Source of the DNA: Saprospiraceae bacterium | Lineage (GTDB): Bacteria; Bacteroidota; Bacteroidia; Chitinophagales; Saprospiraceae | Assembly (NCBI GenBank): GCA_016718505.1 | Contig: JADKDE010000002.1 | Location: forward strand, 909,929-973,928 | Reading direction: 5' to 3' | DNA length: 64,000 nt | In this document: positions 30,848 through 40,628 of the stretch, piece after piece | Layout: every line of letters begins with the position of its first letter | Position numbering within the stretch: position 1 is the stretch's first letter | Position numbers and translations under genes: made by a program | Notes under the pieces: model-generated | Told to the model about the DNA's origin: nothing | The model's input: the letters and a program-made list of their open reading frames with translations, nothing else | Database searches by the model: none

Positions 30848-32791
30848 TTATTGGATTGATTGTAAAAAGGCAGGATCAATTGCTTGTTTGAATTGTTGTG
30901 CCATCTGGACATCAGCACGTGCAGCAACTTTATTTCCCAATTCTTGGTAGCATCTAGCCCTTTCATAATAATACAAACCATTCGTAGGGGCCATTGTTAT
31001 CGCTTTATTCAAGTCAGGCAAGGCTTCAGACGGCCTTTTGAGGATTCTGAGCATTCTTGCCCTTTCATTCCAAAGTCCAGCTTCAGTAGGTCTATATGAC
31101 ATTAGCGTTGTGATGTCTTTTATTGATTCTTCATATTTTCCCAACTGCTGTAAAACGATGAATCGGGTCTGGTAAGAGTTCTCATGCTCTGGCTTTTTCA
31201 GAATGGCAATATTAATATCACTGAGCGCCTCCTCATTCCTTTTGAGCAAGGATAGGGTAGAAGCTCGATTGGAATAAAATTCGCCCTCCGTAGTGTCTAA
31301 TTTAATCGCTTCAGTATAATCCGTGTAAGCATCATTTATTTTGCCTTGATGGAAATACACACGACCTCGACCATTCAACATGCCACCGCGATCTTTTCCC
31401 GATGATATAACCAATCCCTTGTTGATGAACATAAGGGCTGTATCCAACTGGCCTACTTCTCTGTAGTATGAACCGAGATTGCCATAAGGAGCAGGTACTT
31501 TGGTTTCATATTTTATTACGTGTTTCCATAACACTCCTCCATTGGCCCAAGTTTCTGTTTGGATAACTGTTGCTATTACAAAAATTGCAAAGACTCCAAC
31601 ACTCGTTCCGTTCAATACCTTTTTGATACTTGGATATTTTTGGACAAAATAATCGTAATAATAGCCTGCAATGAAAAATAACCCAAAATACCCAATATAA
31701 GAAAATCGATCTGCAAAAAGACCCTGCCCAGCACCAACGATTTGCAGCAAAAATACAATATTTACTGTAAAAAACATGGTCCCAAAGAGGATAGCTCTTT
31801 TGTCATTTTTATAACAATACCACATCAAGTACATCATACCCACAGCAGCCAACATAGTTGGATAATAATATGCTGGTATCGAGTTAGGATATGGATACAT
31901 TGCGTACATAGGATATGGAAATATCACCTTGTACAGATAAACCAAATAAGCGGTACTTCCAATGAAAAGTCTTTGCCACATGGCATAAGTCGTGACAGTA
32001 TCACCTATGGATTTATTCTCCTTGAGCATATAGATATTGACAAGTCCGATCACCAACGACATGATGAAAAAAGGAATTTTTTCCCAAATCCATTTCCAAG
32101 ACATTTCTCTTTTGAGATAATAATCGATACATAGCAAACTTAGAGGAAGCGATACCGCTTGAATTTTCGCAAAAAGCGAAAGGGCAAATAAAGGGAAAAT
32201 CAAGAAGAAATATAGATTTTTCTTTTCCTGAATATATTTGATATAGCATAAAATCGATGCCCAATAAAATAGTCCGAACAAGACGTCTTTTCGCTCTGTT
32301 GCCCAAGCTACTGACTCGACCCTCATTGGATGTATTCCAAAAAGCAATGCAACTATAAACGTGGCATTTCTACTCAATCCCAGACGTCGCAGCACAAAAA
32401 ACACCAAAACAACATTCAAAAGGTGTAACCACCAGTTATTAAAGTGATAAATTAAAGGTTCTAGCCCAAAATACTTGTACTCATAAGCGAATGTTAAGAT
32501 GGGCAGTGGATTGTAGTTACCGATAACATCACTGGTGAATATCTCCTTAATATTCTCCCAAGAAGTCGATCTAATCTGTTTGTTTTCAATGATATTGGCT
32601 TGGTCATCCCAATTGACAAATTCATTGTTTAGACCACCATAATGGGCTATTCCAGTTATGATTAGGACTATCAATAAAGCTAAAAACCAGCCTTCTCTTG
32701 GCTTTTTATCAACAGATACCCTAGGCAATGGCGATTTTATTGACGATTGCTTACCGATATTGGATGGGGATTTCTTTGGTTGTGGTTTCAT
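30848..32791 (-). CDS. Polytopic membrane protein with C-terminal TPR repeats
   Basis: 647 residues. A basic N terminus (about 1-32), then roughly ten to twelve membrane helices (about 33-425) with the early extracytoplasmic sequence FVNWDDQANIIENKQI and RVESVAWATERKDVLF, typical of the TMTC/DUF1736 type related to GT-C O-mannosyltransferases. Four to five TPR units follow (about 430-640: NLGSYYREVGQLDTALMF, GRVYFHQGKINDAYTDY). It is possibly a glycosyltransferase or a scaffold. The Asp-Asp near residue 50 would fit a GT-C catalytic position, but activity is inferred only. Confidence 0.7.
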   Translation of the reverse strand: MKPQPKKSPSNIGKQSSIKSPLPRVSVDKKPREGWFLALLIVLIITGIAHYGGLNNEFVNWDDQANIIENKQIRSTSWENIKEIFTSDVIGNYNPLPILTFAYEYKYFGLEPLIYHFNNWWLHLLNVVLVFFVLRRLGLSRNATFIVALLFGIHPMRVESVAWATERKDVLFGLFYWASILCYIKYIQEKKNLYFFLIFPLFALSLFAKIQAVSLPLSLLCIDYYLKREMSWKWIWEKIPFFIMSLVIGLVNIYMLKENKSIGDTVTTYAMWQRLFIGSTAYLVYLYKVIFPYPMYAMYPYPNSIPAYYYPTMLAAVGMMYLMWYCYKNDKRAILFGTMFFTVNIVFLLQIVGAGQGLFADRFSYIGYFGLFFIAGYYYDYFVQKYPSIKKVLNGTSVGVFAIFVIATVIQTETWANGGVLWKHVIKYETKVPAPYGNLGSYYREVGQLDTALMFINKGLVISSGKDRGGMLNGRGRVYFHQGKINDAYTDYTEAIKLDTTEGEFYSNRASTLSLLKRNEEALSDINIAILKKPEHENSYQTRFIVLQQLGKYEESIKDITTLMSYRPTEAGLWNERARMLRILKRPSEALPDLNKAITMAPTNGLYYYERARCYQELGNKVAARADVQMAQQFKQAIDPAFLQSIQ

Positions 32792-32836
32792 CTTGGACGC
32801 AAATTATACGCTTGAAATAAAATTAATTCTTTAATA

Positions 32837-33046
32837 TTAAACAGTAAAATCGGTTTTTGAAATGTAAATCATCACAAGTCCTATGACGATACAAAGTCCC
32901 CTCCAAGTTAATTGGGATAAAGGTCCCCATTGATCTAAAAATGATAGGAAACTAATTTGCATCCCAACGAACCATAGTATCAAAGATAAAAAACCCATGA
33001 TAAACAGCAAAAATCCACCCAAAGTAAATGCTTCTTTTTTAGACAT
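32837..33046 (-). CDS. Small two-helix membrane protein
   Basis: 69 residues with two hydrophobic helices (about 10-28 and 45-65) and a short loop containing FLDQWGPLSQLTW. No family is recognised. It lies on the minus strand 45 bases upstream of the TPR membrane protein and could be its first partner in the transcript. Confidence 0.6.
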   Translation of the reverse strand: MSKKEAFTLGGFLLFIMGFLSLILWFVGMQISFLSFLDQWGPLSQLTWRGLCIVIGLVMIYISKTDFTV

Positions 33047-33145
33047 ATTTATATAATTTAAATGGATTAATCATAAATTTGTTGAAAACAACTATTTTTA
33101 TCCATGCAAAGCTATGAAAATTCTTTATATAATTAATATTATAAT

Positions 33146-34420
33146 ATGAATAATCAAAATCAGATAACTTGCCCCAAATGTAAGACGGTTATCGATGTAA
33201 ACACGATCCTCTCTACCAAACTAGAGGCTCAAATAGCCTTGCGGCTACAAAAAGAATTTGATGAAAAACGAGAAGACTTAGCCATTCGTTTTAAAAAAGC
33301 AGAGGCCAAGAACTTGGAAACTCAAAAGAAAATGGTCGCATATGAGGAAGAATTAAAGAAGAAAGATGCTGAGATCCAAAGAATCATCAATGACAGCGTC
33401 CAAGATCTTCTAGTCAAAGAAAAAAGCCAACTGGAGGATGGATTAAGGAAAAAGATTATCGCAGAAAACGAAGCATTGATAAATTCTCTCAAAAAAGATA
33501 ACCAGGATGCTTCTGAATTGATCAAGAAAGGGCAACAACTTTCCGTCGAGCACGAGCGATTAAAGCGTGAGATGATGCTGCAAGAGGAAAAAATAATGCT
33601 CAAAGCCGAAAAGGATTTTACGCAAAAGATCCAAGCAGAACTTACTAGAATAAAGGAAGAGGAAGATTCAAGATCTAAGCTCAAACTGGCCGAAAAGGAT
33701 ATGCAAATCGATCAAATTAAAAAACAACTGGAAGAAGCTACCCGCAAAGCCGATCAAGGAAGTATGCAGATGCAGGGAGAAGTCCAAGAAATTGTATTAG
33801 AGCGTGAGTTGGCAGCTTTATTTCCATACGATGAGATCGTAGAAGTTCCTAAAGGGGTGAAAGGAGCCGACTGCATCCAGAGGGTATTTGATCATAGCGG
33901 CCATAATGTCGGTTCGATTATCTATGAATCCAAGCGAACCAAAGATTTTTCCAATGATTGGGTGGAAAAATTGAAACACGATCGATTACATGCTCAAGCT
34001 GACATTGGCATCATCATCACTAAAACCATGCCCAAAGGTGCAAAAGATATCATTCAGATAGATGGGATTTGGATTTGCACTTTCCACGTGTACAAAGGCT
34101 TGGTTTTGGCCTTGAGAGATAGCATATTGAGGGTAGGAGAGGCGATGCATTCTCAAAGCAATCGCGGTGAGAAAATGCATATGTTGTATGATTATCTATG
34201 CAGCACCGAATTTAAGCACCAGTTGGAAGCAGTCATGGAGGGGTTTATCTCAATGAAGGAAAGCATACTCCGTGAACAAATGCAGATGCAAAAAAACTGG
34301 AAAGAACGTGAAAAACAAATCGAAAAAGTGCTACTAAATATGTCTAGCTTTTATGGGTCAGTAAAGGGAATAGCTGGATCAGCAATCCCAACGGTCAAAC
34401 TATTGGAAGGGGAAGAATGA
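33146..34420 (+). CDS. DUF2130 domain protein with coiled coil
   Basis: 424 residues. An N-terminal zinc-ribbon-like pair (ITCPKCKTVID, Cys at about 9 and 12) is followed by a very charged coiled coil (about 25-215). The DUF2130 domain comes next (about 215-370), with REL-AALFPYDEIVEVPKG, VGSIIYESKRTKDFSNDWVEKL and IIITKTMPKG. That motif set resembles a restriction-endonuclease-like fold (Glu-x-Lys in YESKR), so a nuclease role is possible but unproven. Present in many Bacteroidota as a single gene without a fixed neighbour. Confidence 0.75.
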   Translation: MNNQNQITCPKCKTVIDVNTILSTKLEAQIALRLQKEFDEKREDLAIRFKKAEAKNLETQKKMVAYEEELKKKDAEIQRIINDSVQDLLVKEKSQLEDGLRKKIIAENEALINSLKKDNQDASELIKKGQQLSVEHERLKREMMLQEEKIMLKAEKDFTQKIQAELTRIKEEEDSRSKLKLAEKDMQIDQIKKQLEEATRKADQGSMQMQGEVQEIVLERELAALFPYDEIVEVPKGVKGADCIQRVFDHSGHNVGSIIYESKRTKDFSNDWVEKLKHDRLHAQADIGIIITKTMPKGAKDIIQIDGIWICTFHVYKGLVLALRDSILRVGEAMHSQSNRGEKMHMLYDYLCSTEFKHQLEAVMEGFISMKESILREQMQMQKNWKEREKQIEKVLLNMSSFYGSVKGIAGSAIPTVKLLEGEE

Positions 34421-34442
34421 TTCTAAAACTTAATAAATGAAA

Positions 34443-35597
34443 TCAGCTTTCCTTAAGAATTTCTCGGCTAATGACCAATTTTTGAATTTCGGAAGTGCCT
34501 TCTCCTATCGTACAAAGCTTAGAGTCTCTGTAGAATTTTTCTACTGGAAAATCCTTAGTATAGCCATATCCGCCGTGAATTTGAACCGCATCGGTGGCTA
34601 TTTCTACGCATATTTCTGAAGCATAATACTTAGCCATTGCCGATTCTTTAATCATCTTCTTATGATTATTTTTAAGATCTGCAGCTTGTCGTATTAATAG
34701 TTCAGCGGCTTGAATCTTGATAGCCATATCGGCCAATTTAAAGCCAATTCCTTGAAATTCTGCTATTGGTTTGCCAAATTGATGTCTTTCTTTGGCGTAT
34801 TTTACGGAGGCTTCGTATGATCCTTTGGCGATGCCCAAGGAAAGTGCGGCTATGGAAATTCTCCCTCCGTCTAACACTTTCATAGCTTGAACAAATCCCT
34901 GCCCAACTTCTCCCAAAACCTGAGATTTATGTATTCTACATTGATCGAAAATCAATTCTGAAGTTTCTGAGGCCCTCATGCCTAGCTTATTTTCCTTCTT
35001 GCCAGCATAAAACCCTGGTGTACCTCTCTCTACGATAAAAGCAGTCATGCCCTTACTGTCTAGCAGTTCACCTGTCCGCGCTATGACTACTAGTAATTCA
35101 CTAGAAATTCCATGTGTAATCCAACATTTCGTTCCATTAAGTATGAAATCATCTCCATCTCTCGTGGCGACACATTGCATACGCCCAGCATCGCTACCTG
35201 TGTTGGGCTCTGTCAATCCCCAAGCACCTATGGCTTGACCTGTAGCGAGCAGAGGTAAGTATTTCTGCTTTTGTTCTTCATTTCCAAAATAAAGTATATG
35301 ACCCGTGCAGAGTGAGTTGTGAGCTGCAACTGAAAGCCCAATGGACGAACACACTTTAGCGATCTCTTCTATGACAGTAACATATTCTTGGTAACCAAGT
35401 CCACTACCTCCATAGGTTTCAGGTACCAAAACACCCAAAAATCCATGCTGGCCTAATCGACGCATCAACTCCACAGGGAAAAACTGGATTTCATCCCATT
35501 CCATCACATGTGGGCGGATATGCGCTTCTGCAAAATCTCTCGCTGATTGCCGTATCATTTCGTTGTTTTCCGTCATAAACTTGTTTTTACTGGGCAA
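34443..35597 (-). CDS. Acyl-CoA dehydrogenase
   Basis: A 384-residue flavoenzyme catalysing alpha,beta-dehydrogenation of acyl-CoA. The FAD/substrate motifs AWGLTEPNTGSDAG and KCWITHGISSELLVV are present. The catalytic Glu is in the C-terminal GEGTSEIQ (about residue 366), the short-chain/branched-chain position. YGYTKDFPVEKFYRD is also typical. It transfers electrons to ETF, whose genes are not in the window. It is convergent with the DUF2130 gene, with 22 bases between the stops. Confidence 0.92.
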   Translation of the reverse strand: MPSKNKFMTENNEMIRQSARDFAEAHIRPHVMEWDEIQFFPVELMRRLGQHGFLGVLVPETYGGSGLGYQEYVTVIEEIAKVCSSIGLSVAAHNSLCTGHILYFGNEEQKQKYLPLLATGQAIGAWGLTEPNTGSDAGRMQCVATRDGDDFILNGTKCWITHGISSELLVVIARTGELLDSKGMTAFIVERGTPGFYAGKKENKLGMRASETSELIFDQCRIHKSQVLGEVGQGFVQAMKVLDGGRISIAALSLGIAKGSYEASVKYAKERHQFGKPIAEFQGIGFKLADMAIKIQAAELLIRQAADLKNNHKKMIKESAMAKYYASEICVEIATDAVQIHGGYGYTKDFPVEKFYRDSKLCTIGEGTSEIQKLVISREILKES

Positions 35598-35661
35598 AAA
35601 TAATCAAAATACCCCTTATTTTATAATTATAACCTAAAAAATAAAAGTGTAATTTTACGGC

Positions 35662-37272
35662 ATGATAGGCTTACATAGGATATTTTGTTGGGAAAAATGG
35701 ACCTTGAAAATTGGTGTTCTAGCTATGGCTTTCATGAGTTCTTGCCACCAAGAGAAGAACCTAGAAAACGATAAAATTCTGGTTTATAACCAACACAATG
35801 CCATCACATCCTTGGATCCAGCTTTTGCGAGAAGCCAAGCGAATGTATGGGTGATAGATCATATATTCAATGGATTGGTGAGCCTAGACGATTCAGGTGA
35901 CATTATTCCCGCAGTAGCCAAATCCTGGGAGATTTCAAAAGATAGATTAAGCGTGGTTTTTACGCTAAGGAATGATGTATTTTTTCAGAAAAATAAGTGT
36001 TTTTCAGAAAGTAGTAGGAGAGTGGTCGCCCAAGACTTTGTTTATTCTTTCAATCGAATTATTGATAAGAAAGTTGCCTCACCAGGAAGTTGGATTTTTA
36101 ACGGTCTTGTAGATACTTTGAGTCCTTTTGTAGCTATCAATGACAGTATGTTTTTGATAAAATTACAAAAGCCATTTGCGCCTCTTTTGGGTTTATTGAC
36201 CATGCCTTATTGTTCTGTTATCCCACATGAGGCTGTTGATTTTTATGGAAAAGATTTTAGAAAGAATCCTGTTGGGACGGGACCGTTTGTTTTCAAGAAA
36301 TGGATAGAAGGTCAGGGACTATTTTTAACAAAAAACAATCAGTATTATGAGAAAGGTTGGCCCAAAATAGAGGGAATCCGAGTAACCAATATACAGGATA
36401 GAAATACGGCTTTTGTAGAATTAAAAAGTGGGAAGATACACTTTATGAGTGGCATTGAAAGTTCATACGCCTATGATTTGTTGGATGAAGATGGGCTCCT
36501 AAAGTCGCACTATCGAGACAAATTAATCTTCAGTTCTGCGCCCTTTTTAAATACAGAATATTTAGGTTTCAATGTAACAAATTTGCCACAAGGTCACCCA
36601 TTGAAGGACATTCGAGTACGCCGCGCCATAGCATTAGCCATCGATAAACAAACTTTGGTTAGGGTATTGAGAAATAGCATCGGGACACCGGCTTATGCAG
36701 GTTTCTGCCCCAATGGATTATCTACTTTCGATGATCAACTGGTTGGGAAAATTTACAATCAAGAGAAAGCAAAAAAATTGATCGCTGATTATGGAAAGAC
36801 ACCTATTAATATCACATTAAATCTGAGCAAAGATTATTTGGATTTGTGTACAACAATCGCCAGACAATTGGCAGAAATAGGGGTTTCGGTAGAGCTGCAA
36901 TTGATGGATGCTGCTACATTGAGAGAAGGGATGAGGCAGGGGAATGTTTCCTTTTTTAGGGGATCATGGATTGGAGATTATCCAGATGCTGAGAATTTTT
37001 TCTCTGTTTTTTACAGTAAAAACGGAGCTCCTCCAAATTATACAAGGTTTAAAAACGAAGAATTTGACAAGCTGTATTTAGATTTTTTAAGCGAAAGTAA
37101 TTTCAGTAAAAAGAAAGATCTAAGCCGTAGAATGGAGGAAATTTTAATCGAAAATGTTCCTTTGATTCCATTGTTTTACGATAAATCTGCCTTGATATAT
37201 TCAAATAGAATCAAAAACTTGCATTCAAACCCACTTAATATTCCAAAATTTAAGTACATTACTTTGGAGTGA
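35662..37272 (+). CDS. Lipoprotein substrate-binding protein, ABC family 5 (peptide type)
   Basis: A 536-residue solute-binding protein of the oligopeptide/nickel family 5. A lipoprotein signal ends in the lipobox MSSC (about residue 29). Domain motifs include ITSLDPAFARSQANVWVIDHIFNGLV in pieces, VAKSWEIS, DFVYSFNRI, NPVGTGPFVFKKW and DIRVRRAIALAIDK. The end shows PLIPLFYDKSALIY. It captures peptides for an Opp/Dpp type importer; no permease or ATPase genes are adjacent, so it may work with a distant transporter. Confidence 0.85.
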   Translation: MIGLHRIFCWEKWTLKIGVLAMAFMSSCHQEKNLENDKILVYNQHNAITSLDPAFARSQANVWVIDHIFNGLVSLDDSGDIIPAVAKSWEISKDRLSVVFTLRNDVFFQKNKCFSESSRRVVAQDFVYSFNRIIDKKVASPGSWIFNGLVDTLSPFVAINDSMFLIKLQKPFAPLLGLLTMPYCSVIPHEAVDFYGKDFRKNPVGTGPFVFKKWIEGQGLFLTKNNQYYEKGWPKIEGIRVTNIQDRNTAFVELKSGKIHFMSGIESSYAYDLLDEDGLLKSHYRDKLIFSSAPFLNTEYLGFNVTNLPQGHPLKDIRVRRAIALAIDKQTLVRVLRNSIGTPAYAGFCPNGLSTFDDQLVGKIYNQEKAKKLIADYGKTPINITLNLSKDYLDLCTTIARQLAEIGVSVELQLMDAATLREGMRQGNVSFFRGSWIGDYPDAENFFSVFYSKNGAPPNYTRFKNEEFDKLYLDFLSESNFSKKKDLSRRMEEILIENVPLIPLFYDKSALIYSNRIKNLHSNPLNIPKFKYITLE

Positions 37273-37328
37273 CCGTTGCTCCTATAAAATTAAGAATATA
37301 GTTTCTGATCAATGAAAAATACCTGTCT

Positions 37329-37751
37329 ATGAAATTTGATCTTAAAGACCCATACCACCAAGCGATTATCCCAATTGGGTTGATACTATTGTTTCACATT
37401 AGTTTGAAAATGGCATGGATATTAGGGCTAATAGGCGTTGAAAATCCACAACATTATTGGATATCTATGTTTGCTATTGTTATGGTATTTATTATGTTCA
37501 ATCCAATCATCGGATTAGGGGCACAAAATACAAATCTATACATAGGAAAATCAAGCACTGCTTTTATCGTAATAATATTATTGGGCAGCTTGAGTACTTA
37601 TTTAAATACAAATGAATTCCTCGTCCAAAAACCAGAAATGAAGGCAATGTATATAGTGTTAACGGTAGGTTTTTTGGTGTTCACATCTATAATAGGCCTT
37701 ATGAAAGCTGTAGTTGAATGGTCAAAACAAAGCGACGAAAAGCATCGTTAA
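37329..37751 (+). CDS. Four-helix membrane protein, unknown function
   Basis: 140 residues with four hydrophobic segments (about 14-35, 45-62, 77-95 and 105-128). GLGAQNTNLYIGKS lies between the second and third. No family is recognised. It follows the peptide-binding lipoprotein by 56 bases on the same strand. Confidence 0.6.
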   Translation: MKFDLKDPYHQAIIPIGLILLFHISLKMAWILGLIGVENPQHYWISMFAIVMVFIMFNPIIGLGAQNTNLYIGKSSTAFIVIILLGSLSTYLNTNEFLVQKPEMKAMYIVLTVGFLVFTSIIGLMKAVVEWSKQSDEKHR

Positions 37752-37765
37752 GTTATTCAGTAGCA

Positions 37766-37894
37766 TCAGGCATTGTAAACCATGTAAATTATAACCAATA
37801 ATACCAATGTTACGATACCTGCGTACATAAAAAACCTTTGTTGTTCTTTCTTGTCCTTAACGGAAGTCTTACTTTTTGTATTAAATTTACTCAT
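37766..37894 (-). CDS. 42-residue single-pass membrane peptide
   Basis: Too short for routine calling. It begins MSKFNTKSKTSVKDKKEQQR, a basic cytoplasmic segment, and ends in one helix (FFMYAGIVTLVLLVIIYMVY). The basic-then-hydrophobic composition and clean start and stop argue for a real small inner-membrane protein. It lies on the minus strand, between the convergent four-helix gene and the DCC protein. Confidence 0.5.
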   Translation of the reverse strand: MSKFNTKSKTSVKDKKEQQRFFMYAGIVTLVLLVIIYMVYNA

Positions 37895-37980
37895 ATCGAA
37901 TTCTATTATTTTTACACAAATTTAAGAAATTGGACATTAAAATTCTAGAAAAAAACGAGCTACTTTTAAAATAAATTCTA

Positions 37981-38421
37981 CTATATATTGGCAACGGATT
38001 TGTTGTGGTCTTTTAGGACTTCGTTTCCTTGAATTGGACAATTTTCATTGGCTTTATTCCAAAAAATATAACGGTGATTTGCAACCAGCTTATATATTAA
38101 ATCACGAAAAGACTTTGGAAGAATCGCAAAACAATTGATTAAAAATTCATGTGTTTTGGTATCTCGTGCAATTTCAATGATGGCATCAGAATGCGTGTAT
38201 ATTACATTATTTTTAAAATAAACCACAGTCTCCATAGTTGCCAATTGACTGGAATACAAATCGTGGGGAATATATTCTTTTATTGACTTTAAAGGTATGA
38301 ACAAAACGGGCAGTTTGGGATCCTTTGTCAAAACCCATTTAATGGCTCGGATACATAAAGGACAATCTCCATCGTAGAATAAATAAGATTTTGAACCAGA
38401 TATCTCACTTAATCTATACAT
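37981..38421 (-). CDS. DCC-family (DUF393) thiol-disulfide protein
   Basis: 146 residues with the family signature YLFYDGDCPLCIRAIKWVL near the N terminus (DxxCxxC type: Asp, Cys and Cys) and the later HSDAIIEIAR segment. DCC proteins are thioredoxin-like and of uncertain substrate. It starts 4 bases after the lysS stop on the same strand, so the two are probably co-transcribed. Confidence 0.85.
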   Translation of the reverse strand: MYRLSEISGSKSYLFYDGDCPLCIRAIKWVLTKDPKLPVLFIPLKSIKEYIPHDLYSSQLATMETVVYFKNNVIYTHSDAIIEIARDTKTHEFLINCFAILPKSFRDLIYKLVANHRYIFWNKANENCPIQGNEVLKDHNKSVANI

Positions 38422-38425
38422 GTTT

Positions 38426-39949
38426 TTATTGGATATGTTCCTTTTTCATTTGTGGAAAAAATAAGACCTCTTGGATTGAAGAAGCTTGTGTCATAATCAT
38501 ACAAAGTCTATCGATTCCTATCCCGATTCCAGCAGTAGGCGGCATTCCATACTCTAGAGCTCTCAAGAAATCTTCATCAAGAACCATTGCTTCGTCATCT
38601 CCTCTTTTCCCCAATTCTAATTGTTCTTCAAACCTAGCTCTCTGATCGATGGGATCATTAAGCTCTGAGAACGAATTGGCAACCTCTTTTCCATTGCATA
38701 TCAATTCAAAACGCTCAACCAATTCAGGGTTATCCTTGCGTTTTTTCGCTAATGGCGACATCTCTACTGGATAATCAGTAATGAATGTAGGTTGGATTAA
38801 AAGCGGCTCCACCTTTGCACCAAAGATCTCGTCGATGATTTTCGCATGTCCCATCGTTTTGTCGATATTTAGTCCTAAGCTACTAGCAAATTCTCTCAAT
38901 GAATCCTCATCCATCGTGCCGATATTCGTCCCAGTAAAATGCTCTATCGCCCCATACATGGTATATTTAACGAAAGGCGCCTTAAATGAGATGCTATGAT
39001 CTCCAACTTGGACTTCATGGGAACCGTGCAATTCTTGTGTAATTTTCTCGATCAAAAGCTCTGTTTTATGCATAAGCCATTGATAATCTTTGTAGGCAAC
39101 GTATAATTCTACTTGTGTGAATTCAGGATTGTGAAATCTAGACATTCCCTCATTTCTAAAGTCTTTGGAGAATTCATAAACTCCATCAAAGCCTCCTACG
39201 ATCAATCTTTTTAGGTACAACTCATTGGCTATTCTCAAGTACAGAGTCATATCCAGCGTATTGTGATGCGTTTTGAAAGGTCTTGCAGCGGCTCCACCAT
39301 ATAGTGGTTGAAGAATCGGTGTTTCTACCTCTAGGCATCCCAATTCATTGAAAAAAGTCCGCATGGTATTGACCATCTTCGTCCTTTTAATGAAAATATC
39401 TTTAACGTGGGGGTTGACTATTAGATCGACATATCGCATACGGTATCTCTGCTCAGGATCAGAAAAAGCATCAAAAACATGCCCGTCTGCGTCCGTTTTA
39501 GGCAATGGCAGCGGTCTAAGGCTTTTAGAAAGAATGGTCAGCTCACTTACGTGAAGCGAAATCTCCCCAACTTGAGTGCGGAATACATAACCCTTTACCG
39601 CTATGAAGTCCCCGATGTCCAATAATTTTTTGAAAACAGTATTGTATAATTCCTTGTCTTCACCAGGACAAATTTCATCTCTGTTGATATAAATTTGAAT
39701 TTTACCTGCGGCATCTTGAAGCTCTGCGAAAGCTGCTTTACCCATAATCCTGCGGGACATGATACGACCAGCTATGCATACTGACTTCCAATCGGCACTT
39801 GTCTCATCGGTAAATTTATTTTTGATTTCATCAGAATGATGCGTGATGTCTATGCTGACAGAAGGATAGGGATCGATGCCCATATCTCTAAGGGCAGTTA
39901 GGCTTTCCCTTCTTTGAATTTCTTGATCATTAAGATGTACTTTATCCAT
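38426..39949 (-). CDS. lysS: Lysyl-tRNA synthetase, class II
   Basis: A 507-residue class II synthetase. The N-terminal OB-fold anticodon-binding domain (about 55-165) includes VCIAGRIMSRRIMGKAAFAEL. Class II motif 2 is KDFRNEGMSRFHNPEFTQVE and motif 3 is GIGIGIDRLCMIMT. KTHHNTLDMTLYLRIANELYLK is typical of the LysRS amino-acid pocket region. The length is normal and all motifs are present. Charges tRNA-Lys in the cytosol. Confidence 0.96.
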   Translation of the reverse strand: MDKVHLNDQEIQRRESLTALRDMGIDPYPSVSIDITHHSDEIKNKFTDETSADWKSVCIAGRIMSRRIMGKAAFAELQDAAGKIQIYINRDEICPGEDKELYNTVFKKLLDIGDFIAVKGYVFRTQVGEISLHVSELTILSKSLRPLPLPKTDADGHVFDAFSDPEQRYRMRYVDLIVNPHVKDIFIKRTKMVNTMRTFFNELGCLEVETPILQPLYGGAAARPFKTHHNTLDMTLYLRIANELYLKRLIVGGFDGVYEFSKDFRNEGMSRFHNPEFTQVELYVAYKDYQWLMHKTELLIEKITQELHGSHEVQVGDHSISFKAPFVKYTMYGAIEHFTGTNIGTMDEDSLREFASSLGLNIDKTMGHAKIIDEIFGAKVEPLLIQPTFITDYPVEMSPLAKKRKDNPELVERFELICNGKEVANSFSELNDPIDQRARFEEQLELGKRGDDEAMVLDEDFLRALEYGMPPTAGIGIGIDRLCMIMTQASSIQEVLFFPQMKKEHIQ

Positions 39950-40073
39950 GGATGACGTCTATGATATTGGATGATTAATATTAAAAATATAAATAGTGAA
40001 AACGAATATTAGAGCCCTTTGGTTGACTGGGCGAAATTTAACTCAGATTTTTAATTTTATAATAGCAAATTTT

Positions 40074-40628
40074 TTACAACAACTCAAAAATCCCTGCGAT
40101 GCCCTGACCACCTCCAACACATGCGGTAACCATGCCATACTTTAAATCCTGGCGTCGCATTTCATACAAAAGTTGTGTAGTTAATTTCGCACCACTGCAT
40201 CCTAGTGGATGACCCAAGGCAATGGCTCCACCATTAGGGTTGATGATATCTGGATTGAGCCCTCCTTCCTGAATGACAGCCAAAGATTGGGCAGCAAATG
40301 CTTCATTCAATTCGATCATTTGGATTTGATCTAAATTTAGTCCAGCATATTTTAGTGCTTTTGGAATAGCAGCACAGGGACCCATACCCATATACAAAGG
40401 ATCTACCCCAGCCACATTGCATGACAAAAGTCTTGCTATAGGTTTAAGATTATGACGCTTCACTATATCTTCGCTGACCACCAATACGAAAGATGCACCG
40501 TCAGAGGTTTGTGATGAATTTCCAGCGGTGACACTTCCTCCTAGCGTAAAGGCAGGCTTTAGCTTAGCGAGCCCTTCCGACGTAGTATCTAATCTCACAC
40601 CCTCATCTGTTTCAATGGTTGTGATCAA
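40074..40628 (-). CDS. Acetyl-CoA acyltransferase, C-terminal half (frameshifted)
   Basis: C-terminal thiolase half: the catalytic His is in NPNGGAIALGHPLGCSGAK and the second Cys in VTACVGGGQGIAG; MIELNEAFAAQSLAV carries the conserved Asn-Glu-Ala-Phe. It continues the next entry after a one-base loss in the A run at about 40632-40637: the join reads VKKELITTIETDEG. The ATG at 40628 is a chance start in this frame. No key residue is missing, so an error in the sequence is more likely than a dead gene. Confidence 0.8.
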   Translation of the reverse strand: MITTIETDEGVRLDTTSEGLAKLKPAFTLGGSVTAGNSSQTSDGASFVLVVSEDIVKRHNLKPIARLLSCNVAGVDPLYMGMGPCAAIPKALKYAGLNLDQIQMIELNEAFAAQSLAVIQEGGLNPDIINPNGGAIALGHPLGCSGAKLTTQLLYEMRRQDLKYGMVTACVGGGQGIAGIFELL